A model generated the notes under the pieces. The model did not search any database, was not told where the DNA came from, and was given only the letters and a program-made list of their open reading frames with translations. From NCBI RefSeq assembly GCF_011365745.1, contig NZ_JAAOBY010000002.1, positions 248,001-312,000 on the forward strand: a DNA stretch of 64,000 bases, read 5' to 3'. The position numbers and the translations under genes were made by a program. Positions 20,364 to 28,949 of this stretch are shown piece by piece; position 1 is the stretch's first letter; every line of letters begins with the position of its first letter. Source of the DNA: Flavobacterium turcicum. GTDB taxonomy: Bacteria; Bacteroidota; Bacteroidia; Flavobacteriales; Flavobacteriaceae.

Positions 20364-21610
20364 GACTGAATGTTATTATTTTGAAAATTAAAAGAGGGTT
20401 TAAAAATGATGATGGCAGCAAAAGCTAATACTAATGTTAACAGTCCGCCATATAAAAATTCTGATTTTGGAAATTGAGATCCAAGATATCCTGCAACTGG
20501 ATAAGCGACAGCCCACCACAGATGTGAAAATGCAAAGTGCGAGCCATATACTTTCCCCTGGTTCTCAGGTTCAATGGTTTCAGCAATCAGGGTTTCCGAT
20601 GGTATCTCAGCAAGACTCTGTCCCAGTCCCGCAAACAGCCATAGGACAAGTAATACTGGGTAGCCTACGTAATTGACCATTAAAATAGAAATGCCCAATA
20701 GGAGTGCCCCGCAGATTAGAGAAGCGCTTCTTGTTTTGGATTTGTCAAGACTTCCCAGCACAAATGCTGCTACTGCGGCTCCGATTCCAAAAATTGCCAT
20801 AGCCCATCCATAATATTTGTCATCAAGCAATAAGGTATTTTTAATATGCCCAATGGTATTGACCAAAATCATGGCTCCGGCAATAGCAGAAACAAATTCT
20901 ATGCTCAGGGCAAAACGCAGTATCTTGTTTCCAAATAACAGCCTAATGCCTTTTATGACATCCCGACATGTATTTTGCGGCTCCGTAACCGGACTTGTAA
21001 CACCTCTTTGCAGCTCACTGCCGGGAATGGAAAGAATTAGAATTCCAGCCACAACAAATGAAATCCCATCTAAAAAAAAGATATCACGAGCACCCAGCCA
21101 TACTGCTATTATTCCTGCCAGGGCGGGACCTAAAACGCCCAGCAATTGAAATGTAGCTGTGGAGAGACCTACGGCTTCGCGAAAATACCTGCCTTCGATT
21201 ATCTGCGGAATAATTGCCCTGTAGGTTGGTGTAAAAAAAGCATTGAAGATGTTTAAGGAAAATACAAGTACATAAATTTGCCACTGCGCTGTTATAAAAG
21301 GCAAGCAGCAGATAATTGCCATTCTTATAAAATGGGTCACATACAATATCTTTTTTCGCTCTATCTTGTCGGCAAGAACACCTGCAAAAGGAGTGAAGAT
21401 AATAAATGCCGTAACTCTTAAGGTCAATGCTGTTGCGAGAATCACCGGTGAATTTTCCTTGTCAATCTGATAGGCAAGTAATGCCAGACCAACCCATGAA
21501 AAAGCATCGCCGAGAAGACTGATGGTCTGAGCTAAGTAAAGTTTTGCAAAGGTTTTGTTTTGCAACGCTTTAAACGGCTCAATGAATATTTGATAGATTT
21601 TAGAGTTCAT
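20360..21610 (-). CDS. MFS transporter (EntS/MFS_3-like) inserted in the metal RND operon
   Basis: The 416-residue protein has 12 predicted membrane segments and the MFS loop motif G-V-L-A-D-K-I-E-R-K-K after segment 2. The pattern S-L-L-G-D-A-F-S-W-V-G-L-A near the start and T-A-F-I-I-F-T-P-F-A-G are typical of the MFS_3 (EntS-like exporter) subfamily. The substrate is unknown. It sits between the CzcA-TolC gene (10-bp gap) and the adaptor gene (4-bp overlap), so it must be co-translated with the metal pump. This suggests that it exports a related substrate, perhaps a metal chelate, but that is inference. Confidence 0.82.
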   Translation of the reverse strand: MNSKIYQIFIEPFKALQNKTFAKLYLAQTISLLGDAFSWVGLALLAYQIDKENSPVILATALTLRVTAFIIFTPFAGVLADKIERKKILYVTHFIRMAIICCLPFITAQWQIYVLVFSLNIFNAFFTPTYRAIIPQIIEGRYFREAVGLSTATFQLLGVLGPALAGIIAVWLGARDIFFLDGISFVVAGILILSIPGSELQRGVTSPVTEPQNTCRDVIKGIRLLFGNKILRFALSIEFVSAIAGAMILVNTIGHIKNTLLLDDKYYGWAMAIFGIGAAVAAFVLGSLDKSKTRSASLICGALLLGISILMVNYVGYPVLLVLWLFAGLGQSLAEIPSETLIAETIEPENQGKVYGSHFAFSHLWWAVAYPVAGYLGSQFPKSEFLYGGLLTLVLAFAAIIIFKPSFNFQNNNIQS

Positions 21611-21620
21611 TGCAATACAG

Positions 21621-24600
21621 TTATTTTGTTAATGAGTTGAGCTCGATAATGCTGCTGTTGAGTTTTCGTACTGTTTCAATATAATTATTTTGAATTTCGG
21701 TATTTTGGTTGATCAGCATTACCCATTCCAGATAATTGATATCGCCGTTTATAAACTTTTTGTTGGCAGCCTCAGTAACTAGATCCACATTTTTGAGTGC
21801 CTTATTCTCGTAATATTCAACAGTTTGCTTGTTTTTAGTGTGTTGCTGGACGGCTTCTCTGTACTGGTTTTGGAGTTTAAATTTTTCATTTTCCAGATCA
21901 TTCTGCGCGATTTTTGTATTGATCTCCAGGGCTTTTTGTTTGTTGCCAATTGCAGAATTAAACAGCGGAATAGCTACTCCAAACTGTCCATAAACACCAT
22001 TGTAACCATCCTGAAATGCACTGTTTGATTTGAAAGTCTGCCAGTATATTCCTCCGATGAGCTCAGGCGATTTTTTTGATTTTTCTAAAGATATCTCCGA
22101 TTTCTTAATGCTCAATTGTTGTTCTTTGAGTTTAACAATGGGCTGGCTGGCTATTGTATTCTCATTCCAATTATCATTGGATTGTATTTTGAAATTAGTT
22201 GGTGCAGCATCATAATCCTTGTCTTCATTGAGTACATATTGGAACTGGGACTGTACAATTTTATAGTCACTTTGCAGTTCCTGCAATTGGATTTTTATCT
22301 GACCGGCCTGATTCTCAGCTGTAGATTTCTCAAGGATGTTACTTTCTCCTTTTTCAAAACGCAAGGTTGATTTTCTAAGAAATTCCGAATAGATGCTGTC
22401 GTTTTTCAGCAGCAGTTTCTCTTTCTCTTTCAAATACAGAAGTTCGTAATATAGAAGTGTAACTTGTCTGATAACTTCCTTTTTTTGAAAAGCTTCATTC
22501 CATTGACCTGCTTTGGCCTGTTCCAGCAAAAGCTGTTTTTGCCTTTTGTATACCGTCGGGAATTTTATGATTTGGGAAACGCCCACCTTAATGTCATTGA
22601 CATTGCTGTTGAACTGGCCGTACTCTCCAATTATTCCGGTATTGGAAATATCATATCCCGTTTTGGACATCCTTTGAAGATACTCTGAATTGAGCTTTTC
22701 ATTTTTCATACGGATATTATTCTCAAGCGCTGTTTCGATTGCTTTATCAAGTGAAATCTTTTCCTGAGCCTTCACATTTTGAGCAGAGAAAAAGATACCC
22801 AATATAAAGATCGTTGTAATTGATGTAGTCTTATTGGACTTTAGATTAATTCCTTTTTCAAACATAATGTATAGAATTGGTAAAACAAATAAAGTAAGGA
22901 AAGTGGCAATTATTAATCCGCCAATAACCACAGTAGCTAACGGCTTTTGCACTTCTGCACCTGATCCCGTGCTGAGCGCCATAGGCAAAAATCCAAGGGA
23001 TGCCACCATTGCGGTCATCAGGACAGGTCTCAGTCTCACTTTTGTTCCCTGCAGTACAATTTTTTTCAGATCTGTTTCTCCGGCTTTACGAATGCTGTTG
23101 AATTCCGCGATCAAAACTAAACCGTTTAACACCGCTACTCCAAAAAGGGCAATAAATCCAACACCCGCGCTAATGCTGAAAGGCATTCCTCTAAGGGCCA
23201 GGAAGAAAATTCCCCCAATTGCCGAAAGTGGGATAGCCGAATAAATAAGAAGCCCCTGTTTTACGGATTTAAAGGCAAAGTAGAGTAATAGAAAAATCAG
23301 GATTAATGAGACTGGTACAGCGATCATTAGGCGTGTTCTGGCCTCATTTAAATTTTCAAAAGCACCTCCATAAGTTGGATAATAACCAGCAGGAAATTTT
23401 ATTTGGGTATCCACTTTCTTTTGAAGCTCTTCCACAATACTCTGCACATCACGGCCGCGAACATTAAATCCGACCACAATTCGGCGCTTGGCATCCTCAC
23501 GCTGTATCTGGTTTGGACCTTCTGTGATCGCCACTTTAGCAAGTTGTGAAAGTGGAATCTGTGTTCCATTTGGTGTTGGAATTAAAAGGTTCTGAACATC
23601 TGCCAGATCCTGACGTTTCTCGCCTTCGAGACGAACCACTAGATCAAAGCGTTTTTCTCCTTCGTAAACCACTCCGGTACTCTGCCCTGCAAAAGCAGTA
23701 TTGACAATCCGGTTAATATCTTCAATATTCAGGTTGTACTGTGCAATCGCGGCACGGTCGTAATCTATAACTACCTGAGGCATTCCGGTAACCGTTTCAA
23801 TATAAAGATCAGAGGTTCCTTCAACAGTATTGACAATTTTCCCTAATTTGTTAGCATAAAGCGCCAGCGTATCTAAATCTTCTCCAAAAATCTTGCAGAC
23901 CACATCTTGTCTGGCTCCTGTCATAAGTTCATTAAAACGCATTTGTACCGGATACTGGAAACCAAAAGATACGCCTGGAACAGCTTCAAGTTCCTTGGCC
24001 ATCTTCTCTGATAATTCATCAAAGGTCGATGCTGATGTCCACTGGCTTTTATCTTTTAGGATAATCATCATATCACTGGCATCTATTGGCATTGGATCGG
24101 TAGGTACTTCACTGCTTCCAGTTTTGCCGACTACTTTTTCTACTTCAGGAAATTTTTCCAGCAGTATTTTCGAGCCTTGGGATATAGCAGTCATCGAAGT
24201 CTGCAGGTTACTTCCCGGCAGAACTCGTGTTTCGACTGCAAAATCGCCTTCTTCAAGTGAAGGCATAAATTCACCTCCCATAAAAGAGAGTGTGATAAGG
24301 GCTAAAACAAACAGTGACAGTGTTATTGTGATAATTGTTTTTGGAATTGACAATGCCTTATTTAAGAGAGGCTGGTAGAAATTCTCCAATTTCTCCATGA
24401 TACGGTTAGAAAAATTCTTTTTATGACTAATATTTTTACTTAAAAACAGAGAAGTCATCATTGGCACATAGGTAAGGGAGAGGATAAAGGCACCAAAAAG
24501 GGCAAAAGCAATAGTCTGCGCCATTGGCAGGAACATTTTTCCTTCAATACCTCGCAGGGTAAAAATAGGAATGTATACAATTAGGATGATTAGCTCTCCA

Positions 24601-25949
24601 AATACGGATACGTTACGCATTTTAATGGATGTTGTTATCACCGTATTGTCCATATCCTGCTGCGATATTTTGGTCACTTTCCTGCTGTGGAGGCTAAAGA
24701 GGCAGGCTTCGACAATAATAACAGCTCCATCTACTATAAGTCCAAAATCCAGCGCGCCAAGACTCATTAAATTACCGCTGACTCCAAAGATATTCATCAG
24801 AATTACGGCAATAAGCATCGCCATTGGTATAACGGAGGCAACAATTAGACCGGCTCTTATATTGCCTAAAAAGAAAATCAGCACAAAGAGTACAATTAGG
24901 GCACCTTCAAGCAAGTTCTTCTCAACCGTTGATATGGAATTATTTACCATCTTGGTGCGGTCCAGAAAAGGCTCTACAATTACACCTTCAGGCATTGTTT
25001 TTTGAATTTGTTCTATTCTTTCTTTGATTTTTTTGATCACAACATTACTGTTGGCACCTTTAAGCATCATCACTACAGCTCCGGCAACTTCGCCTTTTCC
25101 GTTGTAGGTCATAGCTCCATAGCGAATAGCACTTCCAATTCTTACATCGGCTACATCTCTTATAAATAAGGGATTGGTGCTATTGTTGTTTTTAATGGCG
25201 ATATCTTTGATATTATCTATGCTGCCAATCAATCCTTCGCTGCGGATATAAAGCACTTTTGGTCCCTTTTCTATATAAGCACCGCCCGTATTTTCATTGT
25301 TTTTTTCAAGGGCGCTAAATATATCACTGATGGTAATATTATAGGATTGGAGTTTGTTGGGGTCAATGGCAATTTCAAATTGCTTAAGTTTCCCCCCAAA
25401 GCTGCTCACTTCGGCCACACCTTCCACGCTTAAAAGCTGTCGGCGGACAATCCAGTCCTGAATAGTGCGAAGCTCTGTTATATCGTACTTGTTTTCATAT
25501 CCGGGTTTAGTCCTGACCATATACTGGTAGATTTCCCCCAGACCTGTGGTTACAGGAGCCAGAAAAGGTTCGCCAATTCCTTTGGGGATCTGGTCTTTAA
25601 CAGCGCTTAATCCTTCGGTTACCTGTTGTCTTGCCCAGTATACATCCGTTGCATCATCAAATACAATGGTTACAACCGATAAGCCAAAACGCGAGAAACT
25701 GCGAATTTCTTTGAGTCCTGGAATGTTACTGTTGCTTTGTTCTATGGGAAAGGTAATAAGCCGCTCTATGTCGGTTGCGCCCAGAGAGGGGGCTGATGTA
25801 ATAACCTGAACCTGATTATCTGTAATATCAGGTACAGCATCAATGGGAAGCCTTGTAAACTGGTAGCTTCCATATCCAATAAGGGCGAAGATAAAGAGTC
25901 CAACAATGAGTTTATTCTTTATCGAGAATTCTATGATTTTATTGAGCAT
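21621..25949 (-). CDS. CzcA/CusA-family metal RND pump fused to a TolC-like domain
   Basis: The 1,442-residue protein is a fusion. Residues 1 to about 1,040 form an HME-type RND pump: N-terminal L-N-K-I-I-E-F-S-I-K-N-K, D-N-Q-V-Q-V-I-T, the diagnostic proton-relay segment D-F-G-L-I-V-D-G-A-V-I-I-V-E in membrane segment 4, and Q-M-R-F-N-E-L in the periplasmic cleft. From about 1,040 a hydrophobic signal-like stretch leads to Q-E-K-I-S-L-D-K-A-I-E-T-A-L-E-N-N, the start of a TolC/OEP domain of roughly 400 residues with long coiled coils. Such fusions are known in Bacteroidetes. The motif set favours Co/Zn/Cd or Cu/Ag export, but I cannot decide which. The His-rich gene lies 115 bp upstream and the MFS and adaptor genes follow. 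Confidence 0.9.
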   Translation of the reverse strand: MLNKIIEFSIKNKLIVGLFIFALIGYGSYQFTRLPIDAVPDITDNQVQVITSAPSLGATDIERLITFPIEQSNSNIPGLKEIRSFSRFGLSVVTIVFDDATDVYWARQQVTEGLSAVKDQIPKGIGEPFLAPVTTGLGEIYQYMVRTKPGYENKYDITELRTIQDWIVRRQLLSVEGVAEVSSFGGKLKQFEIAIDPNKLQSYNITISDIFSALEKNNENTGGAYIEKGPKVLYIRSEGLIGSIDNIKDIAIKNNNSTNPLFIRDVADVRIGSAIRYGAMTYNGKGEVAGAVVMMLKGANSNVVIKKIKERIEQIQKTMPEGVIVEPFLDRTKMVNNSISTVEKNLLEGALIVLFVLIFFLGNIRAGLIVASVIPMAMLIAVILMNIFGVSGNLMSLGALDFGLIVDGAVIIVEACLFSLHSRKVTKISQQDMDNTVITTSIKMRNVSVFGELIILIVYIPIFTLRGIEGKMFLPMAQTIAFALFGAFILSLTYVPMMTSLFLSKNISHKKNFSNRIMEKLENFYQPLLNKALSIPKTIITITLSLFVLALITLSFMGGEFMPSLEEGDFAVETRVLPGSNLQTSMTAISQGSKILLEKFPEVEKVVGKTGSSEVPTDPMPIDASDMMIILKDKSQWTSASTFDELSEKMAKELEAVPGVSFGFQYPVQMRFNELMTGARQDVVCKIFGEDLDTLALYANKLGKIVNTVEGTSDLYIETVTGMPQVVIDYDRAAIAQYNLNIEDINRIVNTAFAGQSTGVVYEGEKRFDLVVRLEGEKRQDLADVQNLLIPTPNGTQIPLSQLAKVAITEGPNQIQREDAKRRIVVGFNVRGRDVQSIVEELQKKVDTQIKFPAGYYPTYGGAFENLNEARTRLMIAVPVSLILIFLLLYFAFKSVKQGLLIYSAIPLSAIGGIFFLALRGMPFSISAGVGFIALFGVAVLNGLVLIAEFNSIRKAGETDLKKIVLQGTKVRLRPVLMTAMVASLGFLPMALSTGSGAEVQKPLATVVIGGLIIATFLTLFVLPILYIMFEKGINLKSNKTTSITTIFILGIFFSAQNVKAQEKISLDKAIETALENNIRMKNEKLNSEYLQRMSKTGYDISNTGIIGEYGQFNSNVNDIKVGVSQIIKFPTVYKRQKQLLLEQAKAGQWNEAFQKKEVIRQVTLLYYELLYLKEKEKLLLKNDSIYSEFLRKSTLRFEKGESNILEKSTAENQAGQIKIQLQELQSDYKIVQSQFQYVLNEDKDYDAAPTNFKIQSNDNWNENTIASQPIVKLKEQQLSIKKSEISLEKSKKSPELIGGIYWQTFKSNSAFQDGYNGVYGQFGVAIPLFNSAIGNKQKALEINTKIAQNDLENEKFKLQNQYREAVQQHTKNKQTVEYYENKALKNVDLVTEAANKKFINGDINYLEWVMLINQNTEIQNNYIETVRKLNSSIIELNSLTK

Positions 25950-26064
25950 GATTTTAGTATTAACGAAATTATACCAATGGCATTACGCAAAAAAAAGCGC
26001 ATGACAAAGCATTTAAAATCTACGGATTAAGGTTTAATCTGAGAACTTATTGAAATGAAGTTCG

Positions 26065-26472
26065 TTAACTCAATTTGGGCGGGAGCCAAATATTGACAAA
26101 AACCCCTGAATTATACAATTGGGGATTGAAAACAATAGCATTGCTTTTAGGTGCTGCTATATTTTTTCTAAATATGAAAACTTCCGATTTGTGAAAAGCC
26201 AAAAGAATGGTCGTATTATGGCTTATGGTTTTAAAGGGAAGACTTTGGTGGTCATTATCTCCTTTTTTATGATGATGCTCCTTATTGGAGTAATGAATCT
26301 GGATAAAATCAAGAAGTGAAATATCCTCATTATGATCGTGTTCTTCATTATGTTCAAGGAAATGATGCAATAGGTTGGGTAATTTCAATAATTGCCCCAT
26401 TTCTGTATTAGCACACAGAAATATAAAAACAAATGATATGACAATAGCTTTTTTCAGAAAATTACTTTTCAC
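26065..26472 (-). CDS. Small exported His-rich protein ahead of the metal pump
   Basis: This 135-residue protein has an N-terminal signal or membrane anchor (K-K-A-I-V-I-S-F-V-F-I-F-L-C-A-N) and two histidine clusters: H-H-F-L-E-H-N-E-E-H-D-H-N-E-D at about 36-50 and H-H-H-K-K-G-D-N-D-H near 67-76. Histidines and acids of this kind bind Zn, Co, Ni or Cu. The C-terminal third is rich in hydrophobic strands (A-I-V-F-N-P, V-F-V-N-I-W-L). It is the first gene of the metal RND operon, 115 bp before the pump gene. A role as a periplasmic metal buffer or sensor is inferred. Similar short proteins precede czc-type operons in other Bacteroidetes, but I have not compared sequences. Confidence 0.7.
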   Translation of the reverse strand: MKSNFLKKAIVISFVFIFLCANTEMGQLLKLPNLLHHFLEHNEEHDHNEDISLLDFIQIHYSNKEHHHKKGDNDHQSLPFKTISHNTTILLAFHKSEVFIFRKNIAAPKSNAIVFNPQLYNSGVFVNIWLPPKLS

Positions 26473-26584
26473 AAAAATAGAAAACTTTACTGAGTTATGA
26501 TTGGATCTAAATATTAATCTTTCACTTTCTTTTGGGAAAAAGAGTTACAGCTACTTATTGCGTATCACAAAACTTTATTAATTT

Positions 26585-26603
26585 CTCGCACCACTGGTGC
26601 GAG
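26585..26603. repeat. 19-bp perfect palindrome, right member of the covarying pair
   Basis: CTCGCACCACTGGTGCGAG has two perfect 9-bp arms around one base. It matches the palindrome at 15765-15783 at 15 of 19 positions, and the four differences are two compensating pairs. It lies 113 bp upstream of the His-rich gene, where it could be an operator or a transcript end. Its position near the right end of the island mirrors that of the left copy. Confidence 0.6.
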
Positions 26604-26787
26604 TTTTATGATACAATACTTTTAATAGATTTATAAAGTTAAATTATAGATCAAATATACTTTTAAATCAAGTAAACTTTGGTACAAAATATGTTTTGAC
26701 AAACTTGTTGGGATTCGAACCTATAACTTACTATTTATCAGGTTGTTACATTTTTTAGTGTTTTAATTAAAATCAATTCGAACCCTA

Positions 26788-26823
26788 AAAAAGCCTGTAA
26801 AACAAGGGCTTTACAGGCTTTTT
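26788..26823. terminator. Bidirectional intrinsic-terminator hairpin
   Basis: A perfect 14-bp stem (AAAAAGCCTGTAAA and its complement TTTACAGGCTTTTT) encloses an 8-base loop. The stem ends in A/T runs on both sides, so it can terminate transcription from either strand. It lies just before the right direct repeat, as the hairpin at 15585-15610 lies before the left one. Confidence 0.7.
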
Positions 26824-26845
26824 AAAAATTATTGTGACCCCTTTT

Positions 26846-26892
26846 GTACAAAATTCGAATCTTTTACTAGAAGATTTGAAGTTGCTAAGCGA
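26846..26892 (+). repeat. Right copy of the 47-bp direct repeat (possible att site)
   Basis: It begins GTACAAAATTCGAATC and matches 15625-15671 at 40 of 47 bases; the last seven bases TAAGCGA are shared as well. Together with the left copy it brackets 11.2 kb that includes all metal-resistance genes. Confidence 0.6.
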
Positions 26893-27218
26893 TATTTTAT
26901 AAATTTAAAAAGTCCGATTTTTTATTAAAATTAATTAAAAAAGAAAACGAATTTACTAAAAATTGTATGCAAGTTTATGTCGATATGACATTGATTTCGC
27001 GGATTTTTTAGATAATGATTTGTTATAGCCTAAAGCCTAATAATTTAATGTGATTTGAATATTAAATTTTGAATTAAAAGGCTCCAAAAGAGTGAGATTT
27101 TACTATAATTGGAGCAAGAAGTACATCAGTAATATTGTATAGCGTTAGAAAGAAAGAAAGTATTAATTAAAATACGTTTTTACAAAGATTGATTAATCAG
27201 TCGAGATATTTGCAAATT

Positions 27219-28445
27219 TCAATTTTCTACTATTGGAATGTAAATTTCAAAGGTTGCGCCTTTATCAATTTCTCCTTGGGCTATGACAATTCCGTTATGA
27301 TTTTCCACAATTTTTTTTACTATTGCTAAGCCAATACCGGTACCTGAATTGTTATCATTCGAAACCAATCTTTGAAATATTACAAAAATTCGTTTATTAA
27401 ATTGTTCATCGAAACCAATTCCATTGTCTTTAATGGTCATGTTCCAGTAATTACAGTTTTGTGGTAATGATTTAATTTCTCGAATTGCAGTATCACTACG
27501 TTTAATGATACTAGTTTCAATAGTAATTATTGGTATCCTATCTGTGCTTGTGTATTTCAAGGCATTACTCACCAAATTTTGAATAAGCTGGCGGAATTGA
27601 AATACAACGATTTTAACAGGTATTAAGTTATTTGCTATAATTGTAGCATTTTTCTCTGTTATGATTTCATTTAGTTCGTATTTTACCTCTTCTAGGATTG
27701 GATGCAAGTCAGCAAATTCATATTCCCGATCTACTGTACTTATGCGAGAGTAAGAAAGGAGATCATCTATAAGGCGTCTCATTCGAGTTGCAGAAGAATT
27801 TATCTTGTTTAAATTTTTTCGACCTTTTTCTGTTAGGTTTTCTTTTTCTTCGGTCATCATTTTGGAGATGAAAGTCTGAATTTTACGCAATGGTTCCTGT
27901 AAATCGTGACTTGAGATAAAATTGAAGGCTACCAATTCTTTATTTGCATTCAACAATTCGACCGCTCGCTTTTCCTTTTCGTCATTTTGAAAAATTAATT
28001 CTTTGTTTGCGACAAGCAAAGTTGCAGTTTGTTCTTTTAATCTTTCAAGAATTTCTTCTTTCTCCTTTATTTCACTAAATTCTTTTATTGCACGAGTGAT
28101 TTTTTGCGGAAGTGCGGAAAGATTATTTTTAGATGCAAAATCGGTTATACCATCTTTTAGCAGCATAACCGCTTTCTCTTCGCCAATGATACCCGACACT
28201 ATGATAAATGGTATTGCATTATCTGTTTGCTTCAAAATTTGAAATGCTGAAATTGCATCAAACGATGGCATAGCATAATCCGATAATACGATATCTGGTT
28301 TAAATTTAAAGAGTATTTCTATATACTTACTCCTAGTTTCGGTTATTTCAATTAAAAAATCAATTCCCGATTTGGTGAGTTGTCGCACCAATAAATCTGC
28401 ATCAGCAGGATTGTCTTCAAGTAATACTATTTTAATTGTTTTCAC
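27219..28445 (-). CDS. Response-regulator receiver domain fused to a histidine kinase
   Basis: The 408-residue protein begins with a receiver domain (K-I-V-L-L-E-D-N-P-A-D-A-D, phosphoacceptor Asp in D-I-V-L-S-D-Y-A-M-P, and I-I-V-S-G). It continues with a short coiled coil (L-L-V-A-N-K-E-L-I-F-Q-N-D-E-K-E-K-R), the HisKA site S-S-H-D-L-Q-E-P-L-R with the phosphorylated His, and an ATPase domain with N-A-L-K-Y-T-S, D-N-G-I-G-F-D and G-T-G-I-G-L-A-I-V. There is no membrane segment, so it is cytosolic. The conserved Lys of the receiver is not where I expect it (D-F-A-S-K-N-N may hold it). It is the third gene of the operon and probably receives signals via the Rcp1-like regulator next to it. 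Confidence 0.88.
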   Translation of the reverse strand: MKTIKIVLLEDNPADADLLVRQLTKSGIDFLIEITETRSKYIEILFKFKPDIVLSDYAMPSFDAISAFQILKQTDNAIPFIIVSGIIGEEKAVMLLKDGITDFASKNNLSALPQKITRAIKEFSEIKEKEEILERLKEQTATLLVANKELIFQNDEKEKRAVELLNANKELVAFNFISSHDLQEPLRKIQTFISKMMTEEKENLTEKGRKNLNKINSSATRMRRLIDDLLSYSRISTVDREYEFADLHPILEEVKYELNEIITEKNATIIANNLIPVKIVVFQFRQLIQNLVSNALKYTSTDRIPIITIETSIIKRSDTAIREIKSLPQNCNYWNMTIKDNGIGFDEQFNKRIFVIFQRLVSNDNNSGTGIGLAIVKKIVENHNGIVIAQGEIDKGATFEIYIPIVEN

Positions 28446-28502
28446 TATAAAGAATTATAAATTTTGATGCAATAAATGTGTTTTTTGTAATATTATAACA
28501 AC

Positions 28503-28943
28503 TTAGGTTGATGGCTGACTTAATATCATCCAATACATTCCCATTTCTTTTATCGCAATGAAAAATTTATCACTATCAACAGGTTTCACAATATAACTGT
28601 TTGCTCCCAAATCATAACATGTGGCAATATCGGGATCTTCTTGTGATGAAGTCAAAATTACTACTGGAATTGCCTTTAAATCAGGATCGCTTTTAACTTT
28701 TTCCAGCACTTGCATTCCTGATACTTTTGGCATCTTTAAATCTAGCAGCAATAGCTTTGGATGCGATTTCGGGTTTCTCTCTGAATAGATACCTTTGCAA
28801 TATATAAAGTCAAGTGCTTCCGCGCCATCTTTAACGTGCAAAAGCTTATTTGTAAAACCACTTTTAGTCAGTGCGCGAATCGTTAGTATAGCATCATCAG
28901 GACTATCTTCTGCAAACAAAATTTCAACATCGTCGTAATTCAT
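28503..28943 (-). CDS. Single-domain response regulator, Rcp1-like
   Basis: The 146-residue protein consists of a single receiver domain. The acidic pocket is A-E-D-S-P-D-D, the phosphoacceptor lies in L-L-L-L-D-L-K-M-P, and the conserved Thr and Lys appear in V-V-I-L-T-S-S and Y-I-V-K-P-V-D. The long insertion after the second helix (Y-C-K-G-I-Y-S-E-R-N-P-K-S-H-P-K) is typical of Rcp1-type regulators, which pair with bacterial phytochromes. It lacks a DNA-binding output, so it probably passes phosphate between the two kinases on either side. The gene lies 6 bp after the upstream kinase gene. Confidence 0.88.
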   Translation of the reverse strand: MNYDDVEILFAEDSPDDAILTIRALTKSGFTNKLLHVKDGAEALDFIYCKGIYSERNPKSHPKLLLLDLKMPKVSGMQVLEKVKSDPDLKAIPVVILTSSQEDPDIATCYDLGANSYIVKPVDSDKFFIAIKEMGMYWMILSQPST

Positions 28944-28949
28944 TTTTTT

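Larger units (their letters stand above)
26604..27218. other. 615-bp intergenic region with att-like words and hairpin
   Basis: No gene is visible. At 26677-26689 a partial copy of the repeat word (TTTGGTACAAAAT) occurs, and at 26710-26721 the word GGGATTCGAACC, which read on the minus strand resembles the T-arm of a tRNA but has poor stem pairing. Further right are the hairpin at 26788-26823 and the right direct repeat at 26846-26892. The remaining 326 bp to the kinase gene show nothing recognisable. The region looks like a recombination scar. Confidence 0.5.

Noticed and set aside
22834..24378. Long plus-strand frames (up to 161 codons) opposite the CzcA-TolC gene
   Set aside because: They are antisense to conserved pump motifs and have no recognisable domain; they reflect codon bias of the real gene.
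26700..26735. Possible tRNA gene on the minus strand (GGTTCGAATCCC)
   Set aside because: Only the T-loop word is present; the stem pairs poorly and no acceptor, D or anticodon arm can be drawn.
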